A DNA stretch of 64,000 bases, taken from NCBI GenBank assembly GCA_030737875.1, contig CM060910.1, positions 616,727,303-616,791,302 of the forward strand. Direction: 5' to 3'. The stretch comes from Allium sativum (lineage: Eukaryota > Streptophyta > Magnoliopsida > Asparagales > Amaryllidaceae). Shown one piece after another: positions 33,430 to 44,633 of the stretch. Under the pieces are notes generated by a model. That model was given only the letters and a program-made list of their open reading frames with translations, was not told the origin of the DNA and made no database searches. A program made the position numbers and the translations under genes. Numbering within the stretch: position 1 is the first letter of the stretch; every line of letters begins with the position of its first letter.

Positions 33430-36272
33430 TGTAACACCCCTCGTCCATTAATGTCACTCACTGAGGGAATGCATTAACTTTCATGGAGTATAATAGAGTA
33501 TAGAACAAAATATCACAAGACAGATATGTAAAATGGTACTTAAGAAAATTCAAAATTTATTCATTGTAGCGGAAAAGCAAAACATGTCTGGTTACAACAT
33601 TAAAACCATATACTAAAGCCAAGTACTCAAATATCCATCTTGTACAAAGTTATTATCCGAGTACATAAAAGTAAAACCATAATCCCACTCCAAATAGCCA
33701 TAATGGAAAAGAGATAAAGATGAGCATTATTTCAACACTTCCACGCACTTCAAGAAGAAAGAAAACCAAGTCAAGCTCCACTAGTCCCACTCTGAGGACC
33801 TTGGGGGGGAGGAAGGAGAAAAGAAAAGAGGCGAAACAAAAAGGGTCAGACATACGTATGGCGAGTCTAGTGACTTTAACTATATAATCAGTAAAGTAAC
33901 AAGATAAGAACATAAACTGGATATAAGAGATGACCGTAACATAAGCAGATATGACAAGGTAAGCAAGGTAAGTGAGATAGAACAAAATATAATGTTGATT
34001 GCACTTCTAATCACTATAAGATAATTCCTACACCGCACCAATGCTAGTTCCATACTGAAAGTTGTCCCTCTTACTAAACATAATAATAATGATGATGATG
34101 GTAATTTCGTGTACTCCTAACTACTGTCATAGGTGCCACCTGCTCCTATCTCCACTAGTTGTACCCACTACCCTCCCCATTCGATCAGCTCCCTAACTCG
34201 TAGATACCCGTGCTGGTCCCACTGTAGGGTGAGTCACTCCCTAAAGTGGCAACCCGATACAACTAAAAGGCACGGCTTGTACCTACACGATGCAATAGCG
34301 TCTTACCTACCATCTCAGACCACCCACGCACATCACTCCGTTGGACTTGCATTGCCATTGCTAATTCTGTATTGACCTCTTACAATCAAACCAAGTAAGC
34401 ATGTCCCGTCCTCGACCAAGTTCGAGCTCACATAGGTACTATATGGGTTACTATTTGAAAAGGGTCCCACACTTGACATAAGCTTTCCTCCTAAGCTTGG
34501 ACCCCACTAGGAATTCCTACTTAACCCCTCTTTATTCCCATGTCTAATCACATGTATCATCTTGGTTAAGTGTTTTGATTATGTTTTACATGCTACCCAT
34601 GTTACCCACTCAACCCTTTTATCATACCCATGTCTTACCACATGTCTTATCATGGTTAAGTGTTTCATTAATTCATTATAACTGTAATCTTGCAAGACTT
34701 CCCACGTTAGATTGCCATTTTGTGGTTGCTGGATATGCCGGGCGGTTTCGGGCAGGCTTATACCGCAATCCAAATCTAACCTCGTGTCTTTGCATTATTA
34801 TGCATCTAATTTCTGCCTTTGACCTCTCACATTAGATTACCAAATTGCGGTTGCTGGATGTGCCGGGCAGTTCCGGGCAGTTTTGTACCGCAATTCGAAT
34901 CTAATCTCGTGTCTTAGGCGTTCATTATTACTTTCCTGATTTAAATCCCCATTTTAAATCTTGGATTAAAATGTATTCCAATTACCTATAATTTTCAATC
35001 TAAATTATGTTTTTAATCCATATTAGGCCTATAATCTTATGTATACATGTTATGCCAAATTACGCCCAAATTAATTTGCATTCATTGTTATTAACAATTT
35101 ATGTCAAACCTCATGTATACAAATTATATCCAACAACTCCCAATCCAAACTATGCCAATTCTCACGTATATAATTTATACACAATTATGCTCAAATTAAT
35201 TTATGCCAATAATCTCATTTTATTACAAAATTTCCCCAAACTTTTCCCAATCATCCAAACGTTATTCGTACGCAAATCGTAACTCAATATGTTAGGCTCG
35301 AAGTTAGCCTAATCTCATAAAAGAAAAGGAAAAGAAGAAGGGAAGAGAATCATGTCATCAAAACTGGCACAAAAGAGGCATATGAACCATGAACTGGCAT
35401 AGAACAATAAAATAGGTCCAATTAGGAATATGACAACAGTAATTTGGGTATGAATATGAAAGATAAAAATCTATAAAACTTGATATGATTCGCTTTACTT
35501 ACATGCATGATCATTAAATTCAATTTACAATCCTATCACAATTACTTTTTAATTATATGTGAAAGTAACATAGACTCACAACGAAAGGAAAAAAAAAGAG
35601 AATAGATCTGAATTAACCGTTGTTGTAGAATTTGATTCTTATCTTCCAATTTAAATACTTCTATTCAGATTTGCTTTGGTGGAGAAGAAGGGCTAGACTA
35701 ATTTAGATTTGAGCAGCATGGAGGCACCATGGATGAATGAAATGAGATTATAGTCCGGTTTAGGGGTATTTTATAGATGCTCTAGGTGAATTAGGACATT
35801 TAGATTAGATTAGAACCCATCTAAACCATCCATACCAAAAAGACACATCATCCAGCCAATCCCAGAAGGACACATCTGCCTTAGACCACAAAAACACGTC
35901 TGCCAGATTCGGGTAGATGGGGGTCGACACCCCTATAATAAGGTCGACACCTATGTCGACTCCCCTGGGGGGGGGGGTTGACACCTTAGAGCGGGAGATT
36001 TCCCGCTCACCCATATTTAACTGATTTTAATTTTTGAACTCGTTTTTGATTTTTAATTATTATTTTAATTTAAATTCTACTAATTATTGAATTCTTCTAA
36101 GCTTCATAATTTCTTCATATGATATCCGATTTACGCAAACTCGAACTCTATTCCAAGCAGAATTCTGAGACGAACGCAATGGCACAACCCGTTTCGCTTA
36201 ATTCTTCTTATAAAAATTAAGTATTTTTTTAATTATCCCTTGTGTCATGTTTTAAAATTACGGGGTGTTACA
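33430..36272 (-). repeat. 5' LTR of element A
   Basis: It starts TGTAACACCCCTCGTCC and ends ACGGGGTGTTACA. It is 2843 bp and is the uninterrupted counterpart of 4338-7797. It contains the hairpin pair (34707-34904), a TATA-like site (35767-35777) and a GGTCGACACC cluster (about 35930-35985). GGGAT follows at 36273. Confidence 0.92.
34707..34904. other. LTR hairpin pair, A 5' LTR
   Basis: Hairpin 1 spans 34707-34779. Hairpin 2 spans 34832-34904, with outer TTAGATT/AATCTAA and inner TTGCGGT/ACCGCAA, both perfect. Where the other A LTR has decayed (6307), this one keeps pairing. Confidence 0.7.
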
Positions 36273-39200
36273 GGGATGATAATTAATTCATATCTCCCTT
36301 GGATTAAATTGTTTGTCAACCGATTGATTGACGGACTGTGATAAGCATTATTTAATTATTTAATACTTATACAGTTGTAAATTGTACTTTGTATGTGAAT
36401 TGACAATTTAGTAGTTGTTTATCACTATTAAATACATGCGATGTATGGAATCCATATAAATAACATTATATGGTACTTGATTGAGTCTGATTCCAATTCA
36501 GAATATAAACGAATATTTTAAAACAATATTCAGTGAAGACTCAAAACATGATTTTGATGTCCGATTTTAGATGGACATGAAAATATGAAAATATTGATAA
36601 CTAAAATGAATATGAAGCCGAGTTAAGCAGAAGGGCACCATTTTAACTCGAACGGATTTTCTGTCGATTTTATTAATTTTATAATGAATATCGAAAAGAA
36701 TTTATTTCAAAATCCGATATTTTGAAAATATTATCATTTTAATATTATAATGATATGGAATATTCAATTTTGATTTAAAATTGAAATGGAAGTTGAAATC
36801 ATTTTAAAATGAATTTATAAACGAATTATAAAATATGCTTTAAATAGAAATCGATGAAATATTATATATATATATATATTTAAATGGTTTGAATAGAATG
36901 TATCACGCATCAACCGTTCACGAATTTCGACCATTGACTTCGAATTGGCATAGCGGGAGATCCGACTGTCGAATTCTCCTAAAACCGAAACCATCGGGTT
37001 CATATCGAAAAGATCTTTGAAATGAATATATGAGATTTAAATTTGAATGGTGGGATTTCAAATTATGTCTAAATCAATTTCAAAAAAGGTCGTTATGGAT
37101 GCAGTTCGGTGGCCGTTATTGGAAACCGACTGTAAGGGCCTCAATATAATTATTTAAAATATGGAAAAATTATGTGAAATTATAACTAAGTATTTCGAAA
37201 GATTTTGGACGGAAAAATTACGAGTTTGAAAGGATAAAAAGATATTTTATGTAAATGAAATAGTTAATAACTAGAATATAAATCCATGGTTTTTAGAAAT
37301 AATAAATTGGATTTGTGAATGGGTTTTTACATAACCAGGAATTCCATATAAATTGGAATGGATTTAAATGGAAATAATCTTCGAAATATTTTGATATTGG
37401 ATTTCGTGATTATACGGATATTACTGAGCAATTTGGAAGATATAGATATCGTTACTCCCAATACGATATCCGTTAGTTACAGAATTTGAAATTGAATATA
37501 AGTTGATATAATTCCTATTCAGGGCCTTGTATTTAATATCAAATTAGATTTTTGGTTTGTCGTGAATGATGTCTTTAATAACACCGTTCTTAAACTTTGT
37601 TGAGAAAAGAATAAATCTTTTAATTAAGTTTAATGAAGTTTTCCAATTTATAATTATAAATTGGAATTAAATGGAAGATGATTTTGGGTTCATTGTGAAC
37701 AATGTTTTAAATAACATTTGTTCTTGAAACTAATTAACAGCGAAGATATGATTTGGAATTTATAAATCTTTTTATTAAGATTAATGGAAAATTTTCCATA
37801 GTAAAGTTTTCCAATTTAATACATTAAATTGGAATTGAATGGAATTCAATTTAATAATAATCAAGATGGACTTCGGTGAATGAAGACGACTACTATTTAT
37901 GGAATTCAAAAGGCTTTGCCGTTATTCCATTTATATGATTAGTCTGATATGGAAATTTATATCGATTATATATTGATTTGTTCTCCATGAAGATTCCATA
38001 GTTAATGGAAGTTGATCTGGGTTTGTTGTGAAATATGTTTTCAATAACACTGGCTCTTTAACCCAGTTAAAGACAAGATTAATTTCTTAGAATTGAAAAA
38101 TCATAAAGTAATGATTGTTGATATTAAAACCAAGTTGGAGTTTTAATGAATCTTTAATTATATTGGAATATGAATGAGATAATTCAATTTATCGAATTCA
38201 AGAACTGTTCGAGAATGGAGTACCGCCATTTTTACTCCATGCGATAGTTAAATCTTTAATTAGATTTGAACGTGAAATGGTAATTAAATTTACCGATAAT
38301 ACCATAGGTGTTAGATATGGAGTACTACCAGTTTTGCTCCATGGGATGAATAGGTTGGGAATGGGGATAATAAAATAAAGGATTACTTTGGTATGGCTCG
38401 ATAATCCCGACTTTTTTTATGAACCTTAATTTGGTTTAGAATTGTTAAATGATAAAATAAAATCTTTTGAAAATGATATCCAAAGAAAGACTAAATAATA
38501 ATTTTAAAAGAACTTGTCTTTAATAAAATTAATGGGAACCTTTCCCCTAAGACGTGAATTTCTGAATAGAAGAATATTTTGAATTGGAATGAGTCATATG
38601 ATGTGTTTTTATAGCACTTGATTATTGATTATAAAATACGCGAATTATTCGGAAAGATTGGGTTTAACCCATTCTGACTAACTAATACAACGACTAAAAG
38701 TTGATGATGAAGATGGCGGTTGAAGACCGGAGTTCTTTACATCATTTGGATGATTATTGATGTCTTGATTGGGCTGTACACCCAAGAGAAGGTAATAAGT
38801 GGTGATCGTCCAGACGTACATGGAAATCGATCGGATATGCAAGGACCTCTCTCCGGTATTGGACATATAGGACGAGGATTAAGGCGCCTCCAGTTTCATT
38901 CAAACCTAGAACGGACTTGTATATGGATGTGTGTCTGACATTGGATTTCAATCTATGTTGATTTATTTCTTTCAAATATATATTTGTTTGGTAGTGGAGA
39001 ATTTATTCTCTTGCTTAACACCCTTCTGTGAGACATACGATCTTAGAGGTTATATATTGATAGACATCCGTTGTGTGGTATGAATTGTCAATCTTGCTAA
39101 GATGCAAATGATCAAGGATTTTGTTGAAAAGCAGAGTCTTGTGGATGATGGTCAAAGCATGGATTTAATCAGCATAGCTTTGTGTATAGCGTTAATTCAC

Positions 39201-39427
39201 GAGGCTCACACCCCGGTATGAGCCTAAACCAGGATCAAGGACGTAGGGAGTGCCTACGTTTCTTTCTAACTAGAAGTGGTGTCATGGTATGGAGCCCATA
39301 CATTTTTATTTATATGGATGATGGATTGCGAGGCACCTTGGATATAGGGCTATATGCTCATAGGTTTGACGTACTGACCTGTTTGTAGGTCCGATAGGAC
39401 CGGGAAACGTATTGTTCAGGAATAACT
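36273..39427 (+). repeat. Right part of LTR fragment D
   Basis: Noncoding. It matches the reverse complement of E2 from about 53200 down to about 50170. Examples are the 'gattgattgacggactgt' stretch against E2's 'acagcctgtcaatcaatcga', the block around 38755-38830 ('tgggctgtacacccaagaga' and 'gtccagacgtacatgg') against 50700-50770, and 'gggaaacgt' near 39406 against 50175. D and E2 therefore form a large inverted repeat. It carries imperfect hairpins of the type ATGGAGTA...TACTCCAT. The LTR's own end is missing because another LTR starts at 39428. Confidence 0.8.
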
Positions 39428-39778
39428 TGTAGCACCCCGTATTTCAACAATATTAAAGTGGATAAATTAAAGAATAATTAATTTATAATAATTAAGGGAA
39501 AATGACTGTGTCATTGCATCCGTCTCGAATTTTTGGTCAAGATAGACAACTAGTTTGCATAAAACGGATGACGTATGAAAAAGTTATGGACGGTAGAAGT
39601 TTGGCGAAAAGAGCAGGAATTCATGGCAAACTTGACAAGTGCACCAATGTATTTTGCACTGGTGCACCTGTAAAATGCGCCCATGTAAGTTTTTGGGCAC
39701 CCGGGCCCAAGTGGGTGTTAACCCGTAGCCCGATTCATCCTAAGGCTGATGTGGCATTCGAAATATGGAGGCTGGTAG

Positions 39779-39793
39779 CCATAAATATACCCC
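39779..39793 (+). promoter_or_regulatory. Predicted TATA box of the 39428 LTR
   Basis: CCATAAATATACCCC lies ~350 bases after the LTR start, downstream of a palindrome cluster, as in the other LTRs. Confidence 0.5.
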
Positions 39794-41093
39794 AATTCAC
39801 TTGTTTTCTCATATTAAAAAACAATGGAGGCCAGATGCAGTTAGTGCCTGAACTGAAGCTAATCCTATCTTCTACAACTATCAACTTTGCAAATCAATTA
39901 GAGATTCAAGCGTGGATCTACAACCCAACAATTTTCTTTTCTAGTTCTATCTTCTTAGCCAAACATTGTGAGTTCTAGGTTACTTTTAGATTTAAATAAC
40001 TAAAAGTATAATGTGATAGACTGTGATTTGGATCTGTCTTGAATCATAAATCTATGTTATTCTTGGATCGCAAACTTCATTAAGTTAGATCTATTTTTAT
40101 AGATCTAATTCATCTGTTATTAGTTTATCATGTCACCTTTGTGGATCTGAACCTTTGTCAAGTTTGTAGTTAATTTGGGATTATCAGTATATGGACAAGT
40201 GAACCTTTGTTTAGAACTCGATCATCATATTGTGATTAATGGAGATATGTTATTATTGGATATATGAATTCTTATTCGGATCTGTTCATTCTAAGTATAT
40301 TGGATCTAGTTTTATCATTACCCTTTTTACTAGATCTGTTTTTATGTCCACCTTAGTATCATATTGTGATTAATTGATATGAGTTATTATTGGTAATATG
40401 AATTCTTATATGGATCTATTGTAACTTTTGTGGCATTCTATGATGTGGATCTTGACCTTATTTGTGTTAGATCTATTTCTAACTATTGGATCTAAATCTC
40501 TATCTTTTCGGATCTATTGTAATTTCTATGACATGCTTTGATGTGGATCTTGACCTTGTTAGTGTTAGATCTATTTTTAACTATTGGATATGAATTATGT
40601 GGACATCTAAATTATTAATCAGATCTAGTTTATCACCTTATGCCTATCATATTAGATCTAAACCAGTTGGACATCTAAATTGTTAATTTATATCTTATTA
40701 TGCTTATTATGACATCATAGTTATGTTAGAATTAGTTAACTGCCACAAGTTCATCAGATTTATGCTTATATGTCCACCTCATCACCATGCTAGTTTATGT
40801 TTATGCCAAAACAAACACCTTTGTCATATTCCCATCACTTTTCCCTTTTATTGTTTATGACTAGGCTACTTTCTAGCCTAGATGCCGCCAAATATATGCG
40901 AATGCGTTAGTTAGGGAATGGGGGGAAAGATTAGAATTGGCATAATTTAATTAATGTTTATATGAATTGGATTTATAATTCAAAAAGGGCAAATAGGGGC
41001 ATAATCACCTATAAAGACATAGGTAAGAATTGGATAAGAATGAAATGTCTAATAATTACAATTAGGAATTGTAATTGCACTTATGACACAAGG

Positions 41094-41286
41094 TTAGGTT
41101 GCATTAGTGGTGGAAGTATGCCCGCACATGACCGACATTTCCAGCAGCCACTAATGTTGAACCTAATGTGAGAAGTCTAAGTGCGCAAATACGAATCGAG
41201 CTTAGACACGAGGTAAGGCCCAACTTGTGGAATAAGTCTGCCCGGACCCGACCAACATATTCAGCATCCACAAGTTGTAGGCCTAA
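41094..41286. other. LTR hairpin pair, 39428 LTR (inverted orientation)
   Basis: Hairpin 1: outer TTAGGTT (41094-41100) with AACCTAA (41160-41166), inner CATTAGTGG (41102-41110) with CCACTAATG (41148-41156), both perfect. Hairpin 2: outer TAAGGCC/GGCCTAA with one mismatch, inner AACTTGTGG (41222-41230) with CCACAAGTT (41268-41276), perfect. The loops read 'gcccgcacatgaccgacat' and 'gcccggacccgaccaacat'. Confidence 0.8.
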
Positions 41287-41889
41287 TGTGGGAGGTCTAG
41301 CCCATTATAACCATAAATGGACATGGTAATGAATTAGAGTAAACAAGGAATGATAGTAACCTATTATCATTAATTACTTTAATGTCATATAATAGGTAGG
41401 CTTGTCCTAGGAACAAGTGGAAAATTATAACATAAGTTATAATAAAAGGAAAGAAAGTATATTAGCAAACCTTAGTTAAGAAAACTAAGTTAATAAGTAA
41501 ACAACGTCAAGTTGTAGTCATATGATAAACAGGAAATAGGTGAACTGAGAAGAAGTATACTTAATTAAAAATTATGTAAAACATGTTATTGTAACTATGG
41601 AAACAAACAATACAAAAAGGATTGCAAGATTACTTTTGTTAATTACAATCCATGGGTGAAAGATTGTAAGATTACTTCTATTAATTACAATCTAAAGAAT
41701 AACATGTAATGGGTTTATTAATGAACTTAAATGGATTAAGTTATATTTATATGAAATTAATAAGCAAGTGAAGCTTTGGTAAGTAAAAAGCAGTCAATAT
41801 GAATGGGGATAACCTGTTAGTTTGTAAAACTTAACCTAGTTGAATCCATAGGGATTGTGTGAACATAAACATGAATATGGGTTAAGTAA

Positions 41890-42150
41890 ACTTGGTTGAA
41901 TCAGTGGGAGGGTTAAATAAATCTTTGGTAGGTGGGTAATATTAGTATATATAGTCCCCACAAACTTAACCGTTAAATAAACATGCTTGGATCGGTGGGA
42001 GGGTTAAGTAAATCTTCCGTAGGTGGGTAATATTAGTATATATAGGCCCTCAAGCTTAACCGTTAATTAATCATGCTTAGATCAGTGGGAGGGTTAAGTA
42101 AATCTTGGTTAGGTGGGTAATATTAGTATATATATAGTCCCATAAACTTA
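41890..42150. repeat. ~90-bp tandem repeat (inverted copy of the C LTR unit)
   Basis: Three units contain 'gtgggagggttaagtaaatc' and 'aggtgggtaatattagtata'. Confidence 0.8.
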
Positions 42151-42533
42151 ACCCGATAAGGTTATGTAATTAAAGACACCTAGTGGTATACATAATTGGT
42201 GGAAATAATAAAGTTCTGTAATTAAAGACACCTTTTAGGGTAAGCGTAACTTGTAGAAATGATAGGGTTATGTAATTAAAGACACTATACATAGCCAAAG
42301 AAACCTAGTGGGAGATACAAGACCATGGGGAAGCTTGTATCATATTGTGTGGGACCCGTTTCATTCAGTAACCCGGAGTAGGTACCAAAACATGTACTCC
42401 GTATTAGGTTGGAGAATGAGCATGCTTACTGGACTGATTGTAAGAGATCTAAACGCGGAGGACAGTGTGGGCGGCGCAAACCGACCGTGCCATGTGCATG
42501 CATGAGCCGGGCAGAGGGGGATAAGACAACCGT

Positions 42534-42904
42534 TGTGACACCCCACATCTGTTAATGTCACTCACAAAGGGAATGTATTAAGTTTCGTGAAGCGTTATAG
42601 GTAAACAAACATAGAATATTACAAGACAGATATATAGAATAACAACGGAAAAAAAATTATTTATCATAAGATTCGGTGGTCCGAAAACAACACATGTCTG
42701 AAACATAAAAACCCATTACAAGATAAAAGTTACTGTCTTGTACTTCAAAAATATCAGAGTACATAAAAGAAGTAAAATTCCCCAAGAACAAAATATAGCC
42801 ATAGCAACAAGGACAGGAGCTTGATCCATACATATCAGCAGCTCCAGCAAAATAAGCAAAATCACAATCAAGCCTGAATGTTTCCTCCCTGAGAACCTGA
42901 TCGA
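42534..42904 (-). repeat. LTR stub (Tekay-type end, truncated)
   Basis: TGTGACACCCCACATCTG followed by 'gttaatgtcactcacaaagg' is the conserved inner end seen in A, B and C. Similarity to those LTRs continues to about 42900 ('ccctgagaacctg') and then stops abruptly at the start of G-related DNA. Confidence 0.75.
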
Positions 42905-43285
42905 CAAGTGTGTTGCCCAGAATTACCAGATCGACTCAAAGTCAGTATTCATCCAACAACTTCAGCAAACCTCGCCGCTCCTCCAAACATTGCCAAACAA
43001 AGACCTAGAATCTCGAGCCTCCGAAAAATCGTCCAGGCGGACCACGCAACTCCCAGAACAGAAACTTCGTACCCTTAAGAGTGTGAATTTCGCACTACAA
43101 AGATGCAAAATTCTCCTCCTTGAGGCGGAAAATTCGCACCCAACATGGTGCGAAATTCACACCCCACAAGTTACGAATTTCGCACCCGGCGAGGTGCGAA
43201 ATTCGAGCATCAGGGTGCGAATTTCGCACCTTAGAAGGTACAAAATCCGTACCCTTTGGGGTACAAAATTCAAACCCTTCATTTA
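42905..43285. other. Unassigned segment with palindromic GTGCGAAATTCGCAC-type repeats
   Basis: The first ~180 bases match nothing recognised. From about 43088 to 43275 there is an array of near-palindromes such as GGTGCGAAATTC and GGGTGCGAATTTCGCACC. They resemble the leader array of element G at 44246-44468, so this may be a fragment of another G copy. Confidence 0.5.
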
Positions 43286-43790
43286 AGATCGGCTCGGATC
43301 AAACACACAGAATAAATGTGATGACCTATGGCCACCTTGTTGGTAACATGGCAAGACCGCTCACATATGGTTATGTGTATCACTTTTTCTATACAGTTTA
43401 CTAGACTCCTCCAGTCTCTCAGATACCCTGACTGTTCTGGCTTTCCATTAATATGATCCCAAGCGATCGTCGGATTTCTCTCCTTAATACGATCCCAAGC
43501 GATTGTTGGATTTCTCTCCTTAACACGGTCCCAAGCGATCGTGGTTTCCACAAATATGATCCGAAGCGATCACGGATTTCTGGTTTATCGGCTTTGGGTT
43601 TCTAAATAATACGACCCGACATGGCCATAGCTCTTCCGTCTTATAAATATAGAAGCTCGCTCCAGACATCTCCTTGCTTTGGTTTCTGGATTTCTCTTCT
43701 CCTCGCAAAACACACCTTCCTTGGACCAAGCAAGATATGTTTTGGGGGGGAAATGTTGACAAGTTTTTTTGTCGAAGCTGTCACACGTCA
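43286..43790 (+). repeat. LTR (3' part) of element G copy 1
   Basis: It matches 63237-63500 of the second G copy from 'ctcggatcaaacacac' onward, including a ~37-bp tandem motif ('gatcccaagcgatcgtcgga') at about 43452-43566. A TATA-like TATAAATAT lies at 43642-43650. About 140 bases later, LTR-end-like 'tgtcacacgtca' (ending 43790) is followed by a PBS-like TTTGGTGAGCGACAC. The LTR's left end is not present here. Alternative: the G8 tract before TGTTGACA at 43754 is a polypurine tract. Confidence 0.55.
43642..43650 (+). promoter_or_regulatory. Predicted TATA box of element G
   Basis: TATAAATATAGAAGC, ~140 bases before the proposed LTR end. It is absent from the second copy, where a deletion covers it. 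Confidence 0.5.
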
Positions 43791-43794
43791 AGTA

Positions 43795-43810
43795 TTTGGT
43801 GAGCGACACA
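43795..43810 (+). other. Possible primer-binding site of element G
   Basis: TTTGGTGAGCGACACA resembles the TTTGG(T/C)G PBS cores of Tat-lineage elements. The matching tRNA is not identified. Confidence 0.35.
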
Positions 43811-44245
43811 CTGAAGCATCAAAAAACACAAAGCAGGAGGGTCGAAGTCGCATCGCAAACACAAGGAGACCTGTAACCTCTATCAGATAGCCTCTTACGG
43901 ACCCAATGAACTCTTAAGCAAACTGTCATCCGAGCTAGAGCTAGTCGTGCTCCAAGCTGAGGGCGAGCTGAAGGCGAGTCGTCAAGCGGGTCTGGGTGTA
44001 GCGCCGGTGGGGTTCCGGAGCCCTACAGTGCTGGCGGCGATCGACCTAACCGATTAGGTCGAACCAGTGGGAACCACCCGATTCATCCGATTTTCTCCTT
44101 GCCGGAAGCTCAGATTCCTTCACTACGGGCCAATAAAACTGCGGATTCACTTACTTCGCATTGAGGAGCTTCGACACCCTAAATATGATAAGATTTCAGC
44201 ACCAAGAAGTTCAGCCTCCTCCTCATCAATTTCGTATGCCTCCAG

Positions 44246-44468
44246 GGGGTTCGAAATTTCGAACCGCCTGGAGGGTACGAGATTTCGTACCCTCCAAGGG
44301 TACAAAATTTCGTACCCCCTGGAGGGATTCAAAATTTCGAACCCCCCTAATGGTACGAAATTTCGAACCTCCAGGAGGGGTTCGAAATTTCGAACCCCGC
44401 TGGGGGTACAAAATTTCGAACCTCTAGGTGGGGTGCGAAATTTTGAGCCCCGCACCACGGGGTGCAAA
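44246..44468. repeat. Palindrome array in the G leader
   Basis: Seven or eight consecutive near-perfect palindromes occur at ~25-32-bp spacing. Examples are GGTTCGAAATTTCGAACC, GGTACGAGATTTCGTACC and GGGTGCGAAATTTTGAGCCC. They lie ~170 bases upstream of the gag ATG. Arms vary between units but stay self-complementary. Long ORFs on both strands here (up to 182 codons) are by-products of the repeat. Confidence 0.85.
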
Positions 44469-44633
44469 TTTCCTAATGTTGGCTGCTTTCAAGGGTGCGA
44501 AAATTGGCTTCTATGGTTCCCGCTGCTCACCTACTCCTACTTATACTTCTCCTCTAAATACCCCAAACCTTGGCCTTCATTTGGATCTTTAGCCCTTGGA
44601 ATTTTTGGACCTTGAGAGCTCCAAACACTCGTT

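Larger units (their letters stand above)
4338..36272 (-). mobile_element. Element A: Ty3/gypsy chromovirus (Tekay/Del-like), interrupted by B and C
   Basis: It is bounded by a 5-bp duplication (GGGAT) and inverted TG...CA termini. The sense strand is minus. The 5' LTR is 33430-36272 and the 3' LTR 4338-7797. The PBS complementary to initiator-Met tRNA is at 33416-33427 and the polypurine tract at 7798-7812. The coding order is gag, PR, RT, RNase H, INT and chromodomain, which is the Ty3/gypsy order. The chromodomain and long TGTAACACCCC LTRs suit the Tekay/Del lineage (family knowledge, not tested). Two younger relatives interrupt it at 8495-18200 and 19847-30674. Without them and the MITE, the element would be about 10.8 kb. 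Several stops and frameshifts show that it is inactive. Confidence 0.9.
39428..42533 (+). repeat. LTR of a C-like element in opposite orientation (3' end truncated)
   Basis: It starts TGTAGCACCCCGTATTTC, the plus-strand form of the C-type LTR start. In order, it has a GTGCACC palindrome cluster (about 39638-39690), a TATA-like CCATAAATATACCCC (39779-39793), AGATCT-rich degenerate repeats (about 40000-40720), the hairpin pair (41094-41286) and a ~90-bp tandem unit (about 41890-42150) that is the reverse complement of C's 20940-21190. The expected GGGGTGTTACA end is absent. It stops where the stub at 42534 begins. A 158-codon ORF at its start has no recognisable similarity, and I regard it as noise. 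Confidence 0.8.

Noticed and set aside
39502..39978. 158-codon ORF at the start of the C-like LTR
   Set aside because: It lies in the U3 region and crosses the TATA-like site. No motif, and the related C LTRs do not keep the frame.
43743..43760. G8AAA followed by TGTTGACA as polypurine tract plus LTR start
   Set aside because: Only weakly supported. The TATA-like site before it and the PBS-like TTTGGTGAGC after it favour an LTR ending near 43790. Kept as an alternative, not a feature.
44067..44615. 182-codon ORF upstream of gag in element G
   Set aside because: It runs through the palindrome array, and the opposite strand is open too. The conserved gag start at 44634 lies in the sequence that follows.
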